Origin: Thermodesulfobacteriota bacterium
GTDB lineage: Bacteria; Desulfobacterota; Desulfobacteria; Desulfobacterales; JAUWMJ01
DNA length: 64,000 nt
NCBI GenBank assembly: GCA_034189135.1
Contig: JAXHVO010000070.1
Location: 1-64,000, forward strand
Direction: 5' to 3'
Part shown: in pieces, positions 16,410 to 26,001 of the stretch
Numbering within the stretch: position 1 is the stretch's first letter
Layout of the letters: every line of letters starts with the position of its first letter
Notes under the pieces: generated by a model
Seen by the model: the letters and a program-made list of their open reading frames with translations, nothing else
The model's database searches: none
Told to the model about the DNA's origin: nothing
Made by a program: the position numbers and the translations under genes

Positions 16410-17603
16410 ATGGCGAAGGAGAAATTTGAGCGAACGAAACCGCATGTTAATGTAGGGACGATTGGTCATATAGATCATGGGAAGACGACATTAACGGCAG
16501 CCATAACCAAGCATATGGGGTTAAAGGGTTTAGCGGATTTTGTTCCGTTTGATCAGATTGACAAGGCGCCTGAGGAGAAGGAGCGGGGGATCACGATAGC
16601 GACCGCACATGTGGAGTATGAGACGGCGAAGCGTCATTATGCCCATGTGGACTGTCCCGGGCATGCCGATTACATCAAGAACATGATCACCGGAGCGGCC
16701 CAGATGGACGGTGCGATTTTGGTAGTTGGTGCGGATGACGGGCCCATGCCCCAGACACGTGAGCATATATTGCTGGCGCGTCAGGTCGGTGTTCCCAGGA
16801 TAGCGGTATTTTTAAACAAGTGCGACATGGTGGATGATGAGGAGCTTATCGAGCTGGTTGAGTTGGAGCTTCGGGAGCTTTTGGACAAGTATGAGTTTCC
16901 CGGGGATGACACGCCGATTATACGGGGCAGTGCATTAAAGGCATTGGAGAGCGATAATCCCGACAGTGATGAAGCAAAATGCGTATTTGAGTTAATGGAT
17001 GCCATTGATGATTATATTCCTGAGCCGAAGCGGGATATAGACAAGCCGTTTTTAATGCCCATCGAGGATGTGTTCAGCATATCGGGTCGTGGTACGGTGG
17101 TGACGGGTCGAGTAGAGCGGGGAATCATCAAAGTTGGTGATAATGTAGAGATTGTAGGCATACGGGAGACCTTAAAGACGGTGTGCACCGGTGTAGAGAT
17201 GTTCAGGAAGCTGTTGGACGAAGGTCGAGCGGGTGACAACATCGGCGTATTGATACGCGGAACCAAGCGGGAAGAGGTTGAGCGCGGTCAGGTGGTGGCA
17301 GTGCCTGGATCGATCAAGCCTTACACCAAGTTTGAGGCAGAGGTATATATATTGAGCAAGGAAGAGGGAGGTCGTCACACGCCGTTTTTCAGCGGGTATC
17401 GGCCGCAGTTTTATTTTCGGACAACGGATGTAACGGGCATATTGAATTTACCAGAGGGAGTAGAGATGGTGATGCCTGGAGATAATGTAAAGATATCCGC
17501 AGAGCTTATCACTCCGATAGCGATGGAAAAAGAGTTGCGGTTTGCGATAAGGGAAGGTGGCCGGACAGTCGGCGCAGGCGTTGTAAGCGAAATAATTGAA
17601 TAA
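16410..17603 (+). CDS. tuf: Elongation factor Tu (copy 1, tRNA-linked)
   Basis: A 397-residue EF-Tu that delivers aminoacyl-tRNA to the ribosome. The G domain has GHIDHGKT (P-loop), DCPGHADY and NKCDMVDD; domains 2 and 3 are complete. The protein is identical to copy 2 at 31686, and the DNA differs at a single base I can find (G at 16481 against C at 31757, a silent Gly codon). Identity runs from 16393 to 17605, so it includes the GGGAGG ribosome-binding site. Codon choice (GAG, CGG, ACG) is richer in G at third positions than in the flanking genes. Confidence 0.98.
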   Translation: MAKEKFERTKPHVNVGTIGHIDHGKTTLTAAITKHMGLKGLADFVPFDQIDKAPEEKERGITIATAHVEYETAKRHYAHVDCPGHADYIKNMITGAAQMDGAILVVGADDGPMPQTREHILLARQVGVPRIAVFLNKCDMVDDEELIELVELELRELLDKYEFPGDDTPIIRGSALKALESDNPDSDEAKCVFELMDAIDDYIPEPKRDIDKPFLMPIEDVFSISGRGTVVTGRVERGIIKVGDNVEIVGIRETLKTVCTGVEMFRKLLDEGRAGDNIGVLIRGTKREEVERGQVVAVPGSIKPYTKFEAEVYILSKEEGGRHTPFFSGYRPQFYFRTTDVTGILNLPEGVEMVMPGDNVKISAELITPIAMEKELRFAIREGGRTVGAGVVSEIIE

Positions 17604-17621
17604 AGCAAAGGAGTTTTGCTG

Positions 17622-17771
17622 GTGAGAATAATTGTGACACTTGCGTGTAGTGAATGCAAAAGAAGAAATTACACGACAACAAAAAATAAACGGACAACGC
17701 CTGATAAACTGGAGTTTAATAAATACTGTAGATTCTGCAGAAAGCATACTTTGCATAAAGAGACCAAATAA
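17622..17771 (+). CDS. rpmG: Ribosomal protein L33
   Basis: A 49-residue protein starting at GTG with AAAGGAG upstream. The zinc-ribbon cysteines are intact (C9, C12, C36, C39), so this is the zinc-binding C+ form. The sequence [17 protein letters not shown] and the C-terminal [15 protein letters not shown] are diagnostic. It lies between tuf and tRNA-Trp, the usual position in delta-type genomes. Confidence 0.95.
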   Translation: MRIIVTLACSECKRRNYTTTKNKRTTPDKLEFNKYCRFCRKHTLHKETK

Positions 17772-17850
17772 AGACCTCTTTGATTTTTAACCAGTTCATC
17801 AAAATTAAGAGTCGTAAAGTAAAAAAAAGTTGCTTTAACAAACGATTTTG

Positions 17851-17926
17851 CAGGCCAGTAGCTCTAACGGTAGAGCGTCGGACTCCAAATCCGGGTGTTG
17901 GGGGTTCGAATCCCTCCTGGCCTGCC
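17851..17926 (+). tRNA. tRNA-Trp (anticodon CCA)
   Basis: A 76-base cloverleaf. The acceptor AGGCCAG pairs with CTGGCCT, the anticodon loop CTCCAAA gives CCA, and the discriminator G expected for tRNA-Trp precedes the encoded CCA. It lies between rpmG and secE, a common arrangement. Confidence 0.97.
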
Positions 17927-18020
17927 AATTCTTGATGGCAAAGCTCAAAGGCTGTGGCATGGATTGATTGAGCTCCATGGTCGCTTTAACTTTGAGCTTT
18001 TGACCGTTTTAGGAGAGAAA

Positions 18021-18389
18021 GTGGGACGCTTACAAAGAAAAAAAGCATCAAACGTAAAGAAAAAGAAAGCAAAGGCACAGCGCCCATTGCCGGCCGTCAA
18101 AGATGCTTCTATAAAACAGGCTGATGGTTTTACTAAGGAAAAGAAAAAGAAACAGGTAACCAAAGCAATTACCAAAACCGCAGCAACCAAACCCAAAAGT
18201 AATTTTATTACCAGTAGCATTCAGTTTCTTAGAGAAGTTAAGTTTGAGCTTAAAAAAGTAACATGGCCGACACGCAAGCAAACAATGGGATCTACAGTCG
18301 TGGTGATTATTCTGGTTACCATAATCGCATTTTTTCTTGGGGCTGTAGATATAGGTCTATCGAGTCTGGTAAAGTTGGTTCTTCAATAG
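18021..18389 (+). CDS. secE: Preprotein translocase subunit SecE
   Basis: 122 residues from a GTG start with AGGAGA upstream; a longer in-frame reading would run back into the tRNA-Trp gene. The first ~65 residues are Lys-rich and look disordered. The conserved SecE core follows, with FLREVKFELKKVTWPTRKQT and one membrane helix (STVVVIILVTIIAFFLGAVD). SecE clamps SecY in the inner-membrane translocon. nusG starts 17 bases later. Confidence 0.93.
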   Translation: MGRLQRKKASNVKKKKAKAQRPLPAVKDASIKQADGFTKEKKKKQVTKAITKTAATKPKSNFITSSIQFLREVKFELKKVTWPTRKQTMGSTVVVIILVTIIAFFLGAVDIGLSSLVKLVLQ

Positions 18390-18406
18390 GATAAGGAGAG
18401 AATCGG

Positions 18407-18937
18407 GTGGCGCTTAAATGGTACATCGTTCATGTCTATTCGGGTTTTGAAAGCAAGGTCAAGTCCGCTCTGGAAGAAAAGATAGCCTCTTCGCTTTATC
18501 CGGAAAAATTTGGCAAGGTTCTTGTGCCCACGGAAGAAATTGTTGAACTTGCCAAAGGAAAAAAGAAGACGTCTTCTCGAAAATTCTATCCCGGATACAT
18601 ACTTGTCAGGATGGAACTGGATGATGAAACATGGCATATTGTAAATAGCACAGCTAAGGTTACCGGATTTTTAGGTGGCAGGGAGAAGCCGACACCGATT
18701 TCAGATGAGGAAGCAGAAGTGATTTTAAACCGGATGGAAGCCGGAAAACTCAAACCCCAGCCCAAATATTTTTTCGAATCAGGGGACGAAATTCGTGTGG
18801 TTGACGGGCCCTTTACCAACTTCAATGGTACGGTGGAAGAAGTCAACCCTGAAAAGGGAAAGATTAAGGTTTTAGTCAGTATTTTCGGTCGTTCAACACC
18901 GGTCGAGTTAGAATTTGTTCAGGTCGTAAAGATATAG
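18407..18937 (+). CDS. nusG: Transcription termination/antitermination factor NusG
   Basis: 176 residues, GTG start with AAGGAGA upstream. The NGN domain ([12 protein letters not shown] to about residue 115) binds RNA polymerase across the cleft. The C-terminal KOW domain ([22 protein letters not shown]) contacts Rho or ribosomal protein S10. The gene is of normal length and in the standard secE-nusG-rplK order. Confidence 0.97.
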   Translation: MALKWYIVHVYSGFESKVKSALEEKIASSLYPEKFGKVLVPTEEIVELAKGKKKTSSRKFYPGYILVRMELDDETWHIVNSTAKVTGFLGGREKPTPISDEEAEVILNRMEAGKLKPQPKYFFESGDEIRVVDGPFTNFNGTVEEVNPEKGKIKVLVSIFGRSTPVELEFVQVVKI

Positions 18938-19002
18938 GAAACAGAGATACAGCTGAGAAAGTCAACACGCGATTAAATACAAACGGGAGTAAAAAGAAAA
19001 AA

Positions 19003-19428
19003 ATGGCAAAAAAAGTGATGGTGATGATAAAACTGCAGGTTGAGGCAGGTAAGGCCAATCCGTCGCCTCCGATTGGCCCTGCTTTGGGGCAGCATGGCGT
19101 AAATATAATGGATTTTTGCAAGGCGTTTAATGCCAGGACTGCAAATGATGAGGGGATGATCATACCTGTGGTTATCACCGTATTTCAGGATAGGTCATTT
19201 ACTTTTATTACAAAAACACCACCTGCATCAATTCTGTTAAAAAAAGCGGCAAAAATAGCAAAAGGAGCCGGTGATCCAAAGCGTGACAGAGTGGGTCAGG
19301 TGACTCGCAAACAGGTGGAAGAGATCGCCAACCTGAAAATGGTTGATTTAAATGCCTGTGATTTGGAAGCAGCCTGCAGGATAGTGGAAGGTACGGCCAG
19401 GAGTATGGGGATTGATGTCGAAAAATAA
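19003..19428 (+). CDS. rplK: Ribosomal protein L11
   Basis: 141 residues, the typical length. The N-terminal domain ([20 protein letters not shown]) contains the thiopeptide-contact proline helix, and the C-terminal domain binds the 23S GTPase-centre RNA. It is the first gene of the L11-L1 pair; in E. coli L1 represses this pair by binding the rplK leader. Confidence 0.97.
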   Translation: MAKKVMVMIKLQVEAGKANPSPPIGPALGQHGVNIMDFCKAFNARTANDEGMIIPVVITVFQDRSFTFITKTPPASILLKKAAKIAKGAGDPKRDRVGQVTRKQVEEIANLKMVDLNACDLEAACRIVEGTARSMGIDVEK

Positions 19429-19444
19429 GGAGTGAATAAAAAAG

Positions 19445-20149
19445 ATGCCTAAACGGGGTAAGAAATATATTGAGTCAAGAAAGAAGACAGCGGTAAATAA
19501 TAAAAATGATTTTAATGAGGCCATCAAGCTGATCGTAGATTCATCTTTTGCAAAATTTGATGAGACCATTGATGTGGCTGTGCGACTTGGTGTTGATCCG
19601 CGCCATGCCGACCAAATGGTTCGCGGGACGGTTGTGCTGCCTAATGGTCTTGGCAAAGAGGTCAAAGTGCTGGTATTTGCCAAAGGAGAAAAAGAAAAAG
19701 AGGCCACAGATGCAGGGGCCGATTTTGTGGGAAATGAAGATTTAATTGACAAGATTAAAGAAGGATGGTTCGGCTTTGATAAAGCGATAGCCACGCCCGA
19801 TATAATGGGGACTGTTGGAAAAATAGGGAGAATTTTAGGTCCACGGGGACTCATGCCCAATGCAAAGACCGGAACGGTTACCTTTGATATTGCAAGAGCA
19901 GTTAAAGAACTTAAAGCCGGGAAGATAGATTTCAGGGTTGAGAAAGCAGGTATTATTCATGCACCTATGGGCAAGGTCTCATTCGGAGCAGAGAAGATCG
20001 TTGAAAATGTCGCTGCATTTTTAGAAACGGTAATTCGTCTCAAACCGTCTTCAAGTAAAGGAACCTACCTGAAAGGTATCTCAATATCAACTACAATGGG
20101 GCCTGGAATCAAAATAGACATTTCCAGTGTTAAAGATTTAGTGAAATAA
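19445..20149 (+). CDS. rplA: Ribosomal protein L1
   Basis: 234 residues, full length. It contains [18 protein letters not shown] and the C-terminal TMGPGIKID. It forms the L1 stalk and, by analogy, represses its own mRNA. It starts 16 bases after rplK, and a palindromic element follows within a few bases of the stop. Confidence 0.97.
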   Translation: MPKRGKKYIESRKKTAVNNKNDFNEAIKLIVDSSFAKFDETIDVAVRLGVDPRHADQMVRGTVVLPNGLGKEVKVLVFAKGEKEKEATDAGADFVGNEDLIDKIKEGWFGFDKAIATPDIMGTVGKIGRILGPRGLMPNAKTGTVTFDIARAVKELKAGKIDFRVEKAGIIHAPMGKVSFGAEKIVENVAAFLETVIRLKPSSSKGTYLKGISISTTMGPGIKIDISSVKDLVK

Positions 20150-20153
20150 AATT

Positions 20154-20281
20154 AACGTTTACAGGAGCCGCATCTGCGCGTGACCAGGGCACCCGGAATA
20201 ATAATTGCTATTTTCCAGTGATCTCAGGCCCTAGCGGATCGCCATAATTGCGCACATCTGTACCGACCGTAATTGTTTACC
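20154..20281. repeat. Degenerate copy of the palindromic element found at 46834
   Basis: About 38 bases starting near 20155 match the left arm of the element at 46834-46940 at 29 positions, including CCGCATCTG and CAGGGCA. The right arm is decayed, so the copy is no longer a clean palindrome. It fills the first part of the 494-base rplA-rplJ gap. Confidence 0.55.
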
Positions 20282-20546
20282 GGAAAGATATTATTCTTTT
20301 CGCATAGATTTTTATGCCCGACTGGGCCCATAGGCCATTCCCCGGTCGAACCGGGCTAAAATGGAAAAACGTATGTTTGTTTCTAATGAATATATCATCT
20401 TAATATTACGGAAAAAGGTGAACAGGTATACATAAATTAATTTAACAATTCCTGTCAAAGACCGCAGGTGCGCTTGAACTGACTTTGTTGCATAGCGTTT
20501 AATTGGTACTCCATGCCTGCATAGACAGTTATGATTTGTTATTTAT

Positions 20547-20635
20547 GATTGAAACCACACCCATGTGTTTGGAATCAATCAAAGTCAGAAGACGCAAATC
20601 ACCTTTGGTTTTTACAGGTCGGGAAAGGGGGTGTG
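20547..20635 (+). promoter_or_regulatory. Probable L10(L12)4 autoregulatory leader of rplJ
   Basis: A hairpin at 20547-20580 (GATTGA with TCAATC, then CCACAC with GTGTTTGG) holds the sequence CACACCC (20556-20562). The same CACACCC can instead pair with GGGTGTG at 20629-20635, which overlaps the rplJ ribosome-binding region. These alternatives fit the translational autoregulation known for rplJL leaders. The gene-free stretch 20282-20546 shows no clear promoter or frame. Confidence 0.5.
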
Positions 20636-20643
20636 ATCAAGAC

Positions 20644-21165
20644 GTGAAAATAGATGAGAAGAAAAGAATCGTTGAAGAACTCCATGAAAAGTTTTCAAAA
20701 TCAGAAGTTGTAATCCTGACCGATTATAAAGGCCTTGACGTCGATTCTATCAATGATTTGCGGAGAAAGCTGAAAGAATCACAGGTTCAGTATCAGGTGG
20801 TTAAAAATTCACTTTTAATCAGGGCTTCCGAAGATACTGATGTTGAATTGATAAAAGACAGGTTCAAGGGGCCAAGTGCAGTGGCATTGAGCTTTGAAGA
20901 CCCGGTCTCACCTGCAAAGGTTTTGACCAAATTTGCAGGGGAAAATGAAAAACTTGAAATTAAAGCAGGGGTCATGAACGGAAAGGTGCTTGATATAAGC
21001 GCAATTAAGGCTTTATCGGATCTGCCTTCCCGTGAAGTACTCATCGGGCAGTTGCTTTCCACAATGAATGGTGTACCGACCAGCTTTGTGAGAGCTCTGG
21101 TTGACGGGCAACGACGGCTGCTTAATGTGTTGATGGCAATTAAAGAACAAAAAGAGGCTGCCTAA
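20644..21165 (+). CDS. rplJ: Ribosomal protein L10
   Basis: 173 residues from GTG at 20644 (MKIDEKKRIVEELHEKF), the length expected for L10. Reading further upstream gives residues unlike any L10. The N-terminal domain binds 23S rRNA with L11 and the C-terminal helix (LNVLMAIKEQKEAA) carries L7/L12 dimers. Translation is probably controlled by the leader at 20547-20635. Confidence 0.95.
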   Translation: MKIDEKKRIVEELHEKFSKSEVVILTDYKGLDVDSINDLRRKLKESQVQYQVVKNSLLIRASEDTDVELIKDRFKGPSAVALSFEDPVSPAKVLTKFAGENEKLEIKAGVMNGKVLDISAIKALSDLPSREVLIGQLLSTMNGVPTSFVRALVDGQRRLLNVLMAIKEQKEAA

Positions 21166-21236
21166 AATTTTAAAAACATAAAAATTGATGAATTTAATTA
21201 ATTAAATTCATTGAGTGATTTCGGAGGAAAAATAAA

Positions 21237-21623
21237 ATGGCAAAAATTACCAAAGATGATGTAATAGATTTTATTGCGAATATGTCAGTACTAGATCTGT
21301 CTGAGCTTGTTAAGGAAATGGAAGAGAAATTCGGAGTGTCGGCTGCTGCTCCGGTTGCCATGATGGCCGCAGGCCCCGCAGGTGATGCTGGAGGCGCAGC
21401 AGCGGAGGAAAAAACAGAGTTTGATGTTATTTTGACCTCATTTGGTGATAAGAAGATTCAGGTGATTAAGGAAGTCAGAGCGATTACCGGTCTCGGGCTA
21501 AAGGATGCCAAAACCCTTGTAGATGAAGCTCCAAAGCCGGTTAAGGAAGGTGTTCCAAAGGATGAGGCAGAAAAAATCAAGAGCCAGCTTGAAGAGGCGG
21601 GAGCTCAGGTTGAGGTAAAATAG
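21237..21623 (+). CDS. rplL: Ribosomal protein L7/L12
   Basis: 128 residues. The N-terminal dimerisation helices are followed by a flexible Ala/Gly/Pro hinge (about 36-57) and the globular factor-binding domain with [29 protein letters not shown] precedes the ATG. The long gap to rpoB contains a palindromic element. Confidence 0.97.
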   Translation: MAKITKDDVIDFIANMSVLDLSELVKEMEEKFGVSAAAPVAMMAAGPAGDAGGAAAEEKTEFDVILTSFGDKKIQVIKEVRAITGLGLKDAKTLVDEAPKPVKEGVPKDEAEKIKSQLEEAGAQVEVK

Positions 21624-21642
21624 AACAACAAGAATAACCTTA

Positions 21643-21798
21643 GGGCTTGCACAAAAATAATTTTGTATCACATCACACCAATGCATCTCGCCCGACTGCG
21701 TGCTGAGAACTATGAATATGCTCGATATTCATGTTTTTCGTGTTTTGTCAGCCGGGCGCTTCCGCATGGGAAATGGCGAACTTATTTTATGCGAACCC
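21643..21798. repeat. 156-bp palindromic element between rplL and rpoB
   Basis: The imperfect terminal arms (21643-21665 and 21777-21798) pair as GGGCTTGCACAAAA against GGGTTCGCATAAAA. Inside, CGCCCGACTG pairs with CAGCCGGGCG, and the centre ATGAATAT-GCTCG-ATATTCAT is a perfect 8-bp stem. It would form one long hairpin in the rplL-rpoB mRNA. Confidence 0.65.
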
Positions 21799-21817
21799 GT
21801 AATTTCTGGGAGTAGCC

Positions 21818-24800
21818 ATGTCCAAAAGGTCTCTGGCAATTAAGCGTATAAGAAAAAACTTTGGTAGAATAAAAAAAATCATTGAAATTCCTGATCTTAT
21901 CGGAATGCAACGGGAGTCTTTTAGGCGGTTTTTACAAATGGATGTTCCACCGGAAAAACGTGAGAATATCGGTTTGCAGGCTGTTTATAATTCAGTATTT
22001 CCCATCAAGGATTTTACCGGAAGCGCTTCCCTTGAATTTGTTTCATACAGATTTTCTGAGGTGAAGCACAGTGTGGAAGAATGCGTTCATCGGGGGATGA
22101 GCTATGAAATTCCTCTGCGCATTACCGTCCGGCTGGTCGTTTATGATATAGACAGCGAAACCGGGGTTTCAAATATTCGCGACATTAAAGAGCAGGAGAT
22201 TTATTTCGGCACACTTCCGTTAATGACCGAAAAAGGTACATTTATCATAAACGGAACAGAAAGGGTCGTCGTCAGCCAGCTGCACCGCTCATCCGGTGTT
22301 TTCTTTGATCATGACAAAGGAAAGTCCCATTCAAGCGGTAAAATTATTTACAGCTCCAGAATCATCCCTGTTCGTGGTTCCTGGATTGACATGGAAATAG
22401 ATCCAAAAGATATTGTGCATATCAGGATCGACAGAAGACGTAAGTTTCCGGTTACGATTTTATTTAAAGCGTTTGGCTATAGCGTTGAAGATATCCTTAG
22501 CTTTTTTTATAAAACGGATAAAATAATTCTTCGCGGTAAGAGCATTTTTAAACAGTTTGATGCCGATCTTGTTAAGGGACAGCGTATCGGCAAGGATATC
22601 AAAGACCCTGAAACCGGTAATATTCTAGTTAAGAAAGGTAGGATCATTACCCAGAAGGCAATTAAAAGACTTAAGACCACCAAGGCCAAGATGATCCGCA
22701 TAGCGGAATCGGATATTATGGATAAAGTGGTTGCCCACGCCATTATCGATCCTGAAACCGGAGCACCTATTCTCAAAGCCAATGAAAGTATTGATGAAGA
22801 AATACTTATGAAATTAAAAGATGTCGGTATTACAGAATTTGAAGTGCTGTTTATTGACATGGTGACCACCAGCGACTCTATTTGCAAGACCCTGGTGCTC
22901 GATAAGGTCGAGACCAAAGAGGAAGCCATTATCGAGATATATAGAAGACTCAGACCGGGAAACCCTGCAACACCGGAAGTGGCCCAGGCTTTTGTGGACA
23001 ACTTGTTTTTCAAGACAACCTATTATGACCTTTCAGACGTTGGCCGGCTGAAAATCAAGCAGCGCCTTGGCATTGAAAGTTCGATTAACCTGAGAACTCT
23101 CAGGAAAGAAGACATACTGCTTACCGCCAAAGCCCTTATCGCACTGAAAGATACCCAGGGGACCGTTGATGATATCGATCATTTGGGCAACCGGCGTGTC
23201 AGAGCTGTGGGGGAGCTTCTTGAAAACCAGTATCGTATCGGACTGGTTCGTATGGAACGGGCTATTAAAGAACGGATGAGCCTTCAGGAGGTCGATGCAC
23301 TTATGCCCCACGACCTCATTAATCCAAAACCGGTTTCCGCTGTAGTAAAAGAGTTTTTTGGGACCAGCCAGCTGTCACAGTTCATGGATCAGACAAATCC
23401 ACTTTCAGAAACGACCCATAAAAGGCGGCTCAGCGCTCTGGGGCCGGGTGGGCTTACCCGTGAACGTGCCGGGTTTGAAGTAAGAGATGTACATCCTTCC
23501 CATTACGGCCGGATTTGCCCCATTGAGACGCCTGAAGGACCGAACATCGGGCTTATCGTATCCTTGAGCACTTATGCAAGGGTTAATAATTACGGGTTTA
23601 TCGAAACACCGTACCGGGTGGTCGAAAACGCAACCATTTCAAAAGAAGTGAAGTTCTTTGATGCATTTGAAGAAAGAGAACATCCCATTGCCCAGGCGAA
23701 TGCACCGGTAAATGAAAAGGGTGAGTATGTGAATCCACTTGTTACCTCACGTGTTGCCGGTGAGTTCATGATGGTTAAGCGTGATGATATAGAGCTTATG
23801 GATATATCTCCCAATCAGCTGGTGAGCATCTCAGCCTCGCTTATTCCTTTCCTGGAAAATGATGATGCCAACAGGGCGTTGATGGGATCAAACATGCAGC
23901 GACAGGCAGTTCCCTTGCTGACATGCGAATCGCCGCTGGTCGGTACCGGTATTGAGGCCATAGTAGCCAGAGATTCGGGGGGCTCGATCGTGGCAAAAAG
24001 AGATGCAGTGGTGGTGGATGTGGATGCTTCCCGAATTGTCTTGAAACATGATCCATCGGGGGTTTCTTCAGAAAAGGATGTCACCATCTATAACCTTTCA
24101 AAATTTATTCGAAGCAATCAAAATACATGTTTCAACCATCGTCCGATTGTTAGACAGGGTCAGCGGGTTAAAAAAGGAGAGATCATTGCTGACGGACCGG
24201 CAACGGAGAGGGGAGAGCTGGCTCTTGGAAAAAATGTCACTGTCGCCTTCATGCCATGGGGTGGATACAATTATGAGGATTCTATCTTAATTGGTGAAAG
24301 ACTTGTAAGAGAAGGCATCTTCACATCGGTTCATATTGTCGAATTTGAGATAGTGGCAAGGGATACCAAACTGGGAAAGGAAGAAATCACCCGGGATATA
24401 CCGAATGCCGGAGATGAGGCTTTAAAAAACCTTGATGAGAGCGGTATTATTAGACTGGGGGCTGAAGTCGATGCCGGCGATGTTCTGGTTGGGAAAATTA
24501 CGCCTAAGGGAGAGACCCAGCTTTCTCCGGAAGAAAAGCTGTTGCGAGCCATATTTGGTGAAAAAGCAGGGGATGTGAAAGATACCTCTCTGCGAGTTCC
24601 CCCAGGTGCAAAAGGGATTGTTATTGATGCCAAAGTTTTTTCAAGGCGTGGCGTGGAAAAAGATGATCGTACCAGCATGATAGAAGACGAGGAGATCACC
24701 GCACTTAAAAAAGATCAAAAGGATGAACTTGCTGTCATCGAGGAGGTGGTTCGCGATGAGATCGAGCAGTTGCTTTGCGGACAAAAATGTTACGCTTCTT

Positions 24801-25909
24801 TGAAAAAAGGTAAGAAGGTTCTTATTCCAAAAGGCACCACCATAGACTCTAAAATACTTGCCGGGATTCCTGTGGCCCAGGTTGAGGGGATTGTTTTGAA
24901 AGATCCTTCAACTACGGAAAAGGTACATGAAATTCTTGAACGTTACCGAGACCAGCGCGAGCTTTGCAGGATGGTCTATGAACAGCAGATTAGCAGGTAC
25001 GAAAAAGGGGATGACCTTCCGCCGGGCGTCATTAAGATGGTCAAGGTTTATGTGGCCATGAAGCGGAAGCTTTCCGTGGGAGACAAGATGGCTGGTCGCC
25101 ACGGTAACAAAGGTGTGGTGTCAAGAATTCTTCCTCAGGAAGATCTGCCCTATTTTGCCGATGGAACTCCTGTGGATATGGTTCTTAATCCTCTGGGGGT
25201 GCCGTCTCGTATGAATGTCGGGCAGATTCTTGAGATCCATTTAGGACTTGCCGCCAAAGGTCTTGGTAATCAGCTGAATAAACTGCTTGAAGAATATAAG
25301 ACAAAAGAGCTTAGGGATAAATTAAGAAAAGTATTTTCTGATAAAGAAACAAAAAAAATGATCAATGGCATGGACGAAACCGGGATTTGTGATTTTGCCG
25401 ATAATTATAAAAATGGGGTTCACATGGCCACTCCGGTTTTTGATGGCGCCAAGGAAGATGAAATCAAATCACTTCTTGATGAAGCGGGTTTTGATATCAG
25501 TGGCCAGGCAACCTTGTATGACGGCCGCACAGGGGAGCGCTTTGATAAAAAAATTACGGTGGGCTCAATGTATGTGATGAAACTGCATCACCTGGTGGAT
25601 GATAAAATACATGCACGGTCTATTGGCCCTTACTCACTCGTTACCCAGCAGCCTCTTGGCGGAAAAGCGCAGTTTGGTGGTCAGAGGCTGGGTGAAATGG
25701 AAGTCTGGGCGATGGAGGCTTATGGCGCTGCTTATGCCTTGCAGGAATTTCTCACCGTTAAGTCGGATGACATGGCTGGAAGGACGCGTATGTATGAAAA
25801 GATTGTAAAAGGTCAGAATGTACTTGAACCGGGTATACCGGAGTCTTTCAGGGTTATGACAAAGGAATTGAAAAGCTTGGGTTTGAATATAGAGCTTCTG
25901 GAAGAGTAA
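21818..25909 (+). CDS. rpoB: RNA polymerase subunit beta
   Basis: 1363 residues, close to the 1342 of E. coli. The rifampicin-binding region ([17 protein letters not shown] and [20 protein letters not shown]) has wild-type residues, so rifampicin sensitivity is predicted. The block [20 protein letters not shown] (fork/switch region) and the C-terminal clamp anchor ([13 protein letters not shown]) are present. No unusual insertion was noticed. rpoC follows after 92 bases. Confidence 0.99.
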   Translation: MSKRSLAIKRIRKNFGRIKKIIEIPDLIGMQRESFRRFLQMDVPPEKRENIGLQAVYNSVFPIKDFTGSASLEFVSYRFSEVKHSVEECVHRGMSYEIPLRITVRLVVYDIDSETGVSNIRDIKEQEIYFGTLPLMTEKGTFIINGTERVVVSQLHRSSGVFFDHDKGKSHSSGKIIYSSRIIPVRGSWIDMEIDPKDIVHIRIDRRRKFPVTILFKAFGYSVEDILSFFYKTDKIILRGKSIFKQFDADLVKGQRIGKDIKDPETGNILVKKGRIITQKAIKRLKTTKAKMIRIAESDIMDKVVAHAIIDPETGAPILKANESIDEEILMKLKDVGITEFEVLFIDMVTTSDSICKTLVLDKVETKEEAIIEIYRRLRPGNPATPEVAQAFVDNLFFKTTYYDLSDVGRLKIKQRLGIESSINLRTLRKEDILLTAKALIALKDTQGTVDDIDHLGNRRVRAVGELLENQYRIGLVRMERAIKERMSLQEVDALMPHDLINPKPVSAVVKEFFGTSQLSQFMDQTNPLSETTHKRRLSALGPGGLTRERAGFEVRDVHPSHYGRICPIETPEGPNIGLIVSLSTYARVNNYGFIETPYRVVENATISKEVKFFDAFEEREHPIAQANAPVNEKGEYVNPLVTSRVAGEFMMVKRDDIELMDISPNQLVSISASLIPFLENDDANRALMGSNMQRQAVPLLTCESPLVGTGIEAIVARDSGGSIVAKRDAVVVDVDASRIVLKHDPSGVSSEKDVTIYNLSKFIRSNQNTCFNHRPIVRQGQRVKKGEIIADGPATERGELALGKNVTVAFMPWGGYNYEDSILIGERLVREGIFTSVHIVEFEIVARDTKLGKEEITRDIPNAGDEALKNLDESGIIRLGAEVDAGDVLVGKITPKGETQLSPEEKLLRAIFGEKAGDVKDTSLRVPPGAKGIVIDAKVFSRRGVEKDDRTSMIEDEEITALKKDQKDELAVIEEVVRDEIEQLLCGQKCYASLKKGKKVLIPKGTTIDSKILAGIPVAQVEGIVLKDPSTTEKVHEILERYRDQRELCRMVYEQQISRYEKGDDLPPGVIKMVKVYVAMKRKLSVGDKMAGRHGNKGVVSRILPQEDLPYFADGTPVDMVLNPLGVPSRMNVGQILEIHLGLAAKGLGNQLNKLLEEYKTKELRDKLRKVFSDKETKKMINGMDETGICDFADNYKNGVHMATPVFDGAKEDEIKSLLDEAGFDISGQATLYDGRTGERFDKKITVGSMYVMKLHHLVDDKIHARSIGPYSLVTQQPLGGKAQFGGQRLGEMEVWAMEAYGAAYALQEFLTVKSDDMAGRTRMYEKIVKGQNVLEPGIPESFRVMTKELKSLGLNIELLEE

Positions 25910-26001
25910 CAATAAAAAACAATTATATTAATTTGAAATATTATGCATATTCCAGGCCAATGCTCAGAAGATGTGGCCATTAGTGCTTAAGAGGACAAAA
26001 T

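Noticed and set aside
17895-18020. An N-terminal extension of SecE reading back into tRNA-Trp
   Set aside because: The in-frame extension overlaps the tRNA gene, has no ribosome-binding site and is not SecE-like; GTG at 18021 with AGGAGA is far better.
20503-20643. An N-terminal extension of L10
   Set aside because: The extra residues do not resemble L10 and the region folds as a leader; GTG at 20644 gives the usual 173-residue protein.
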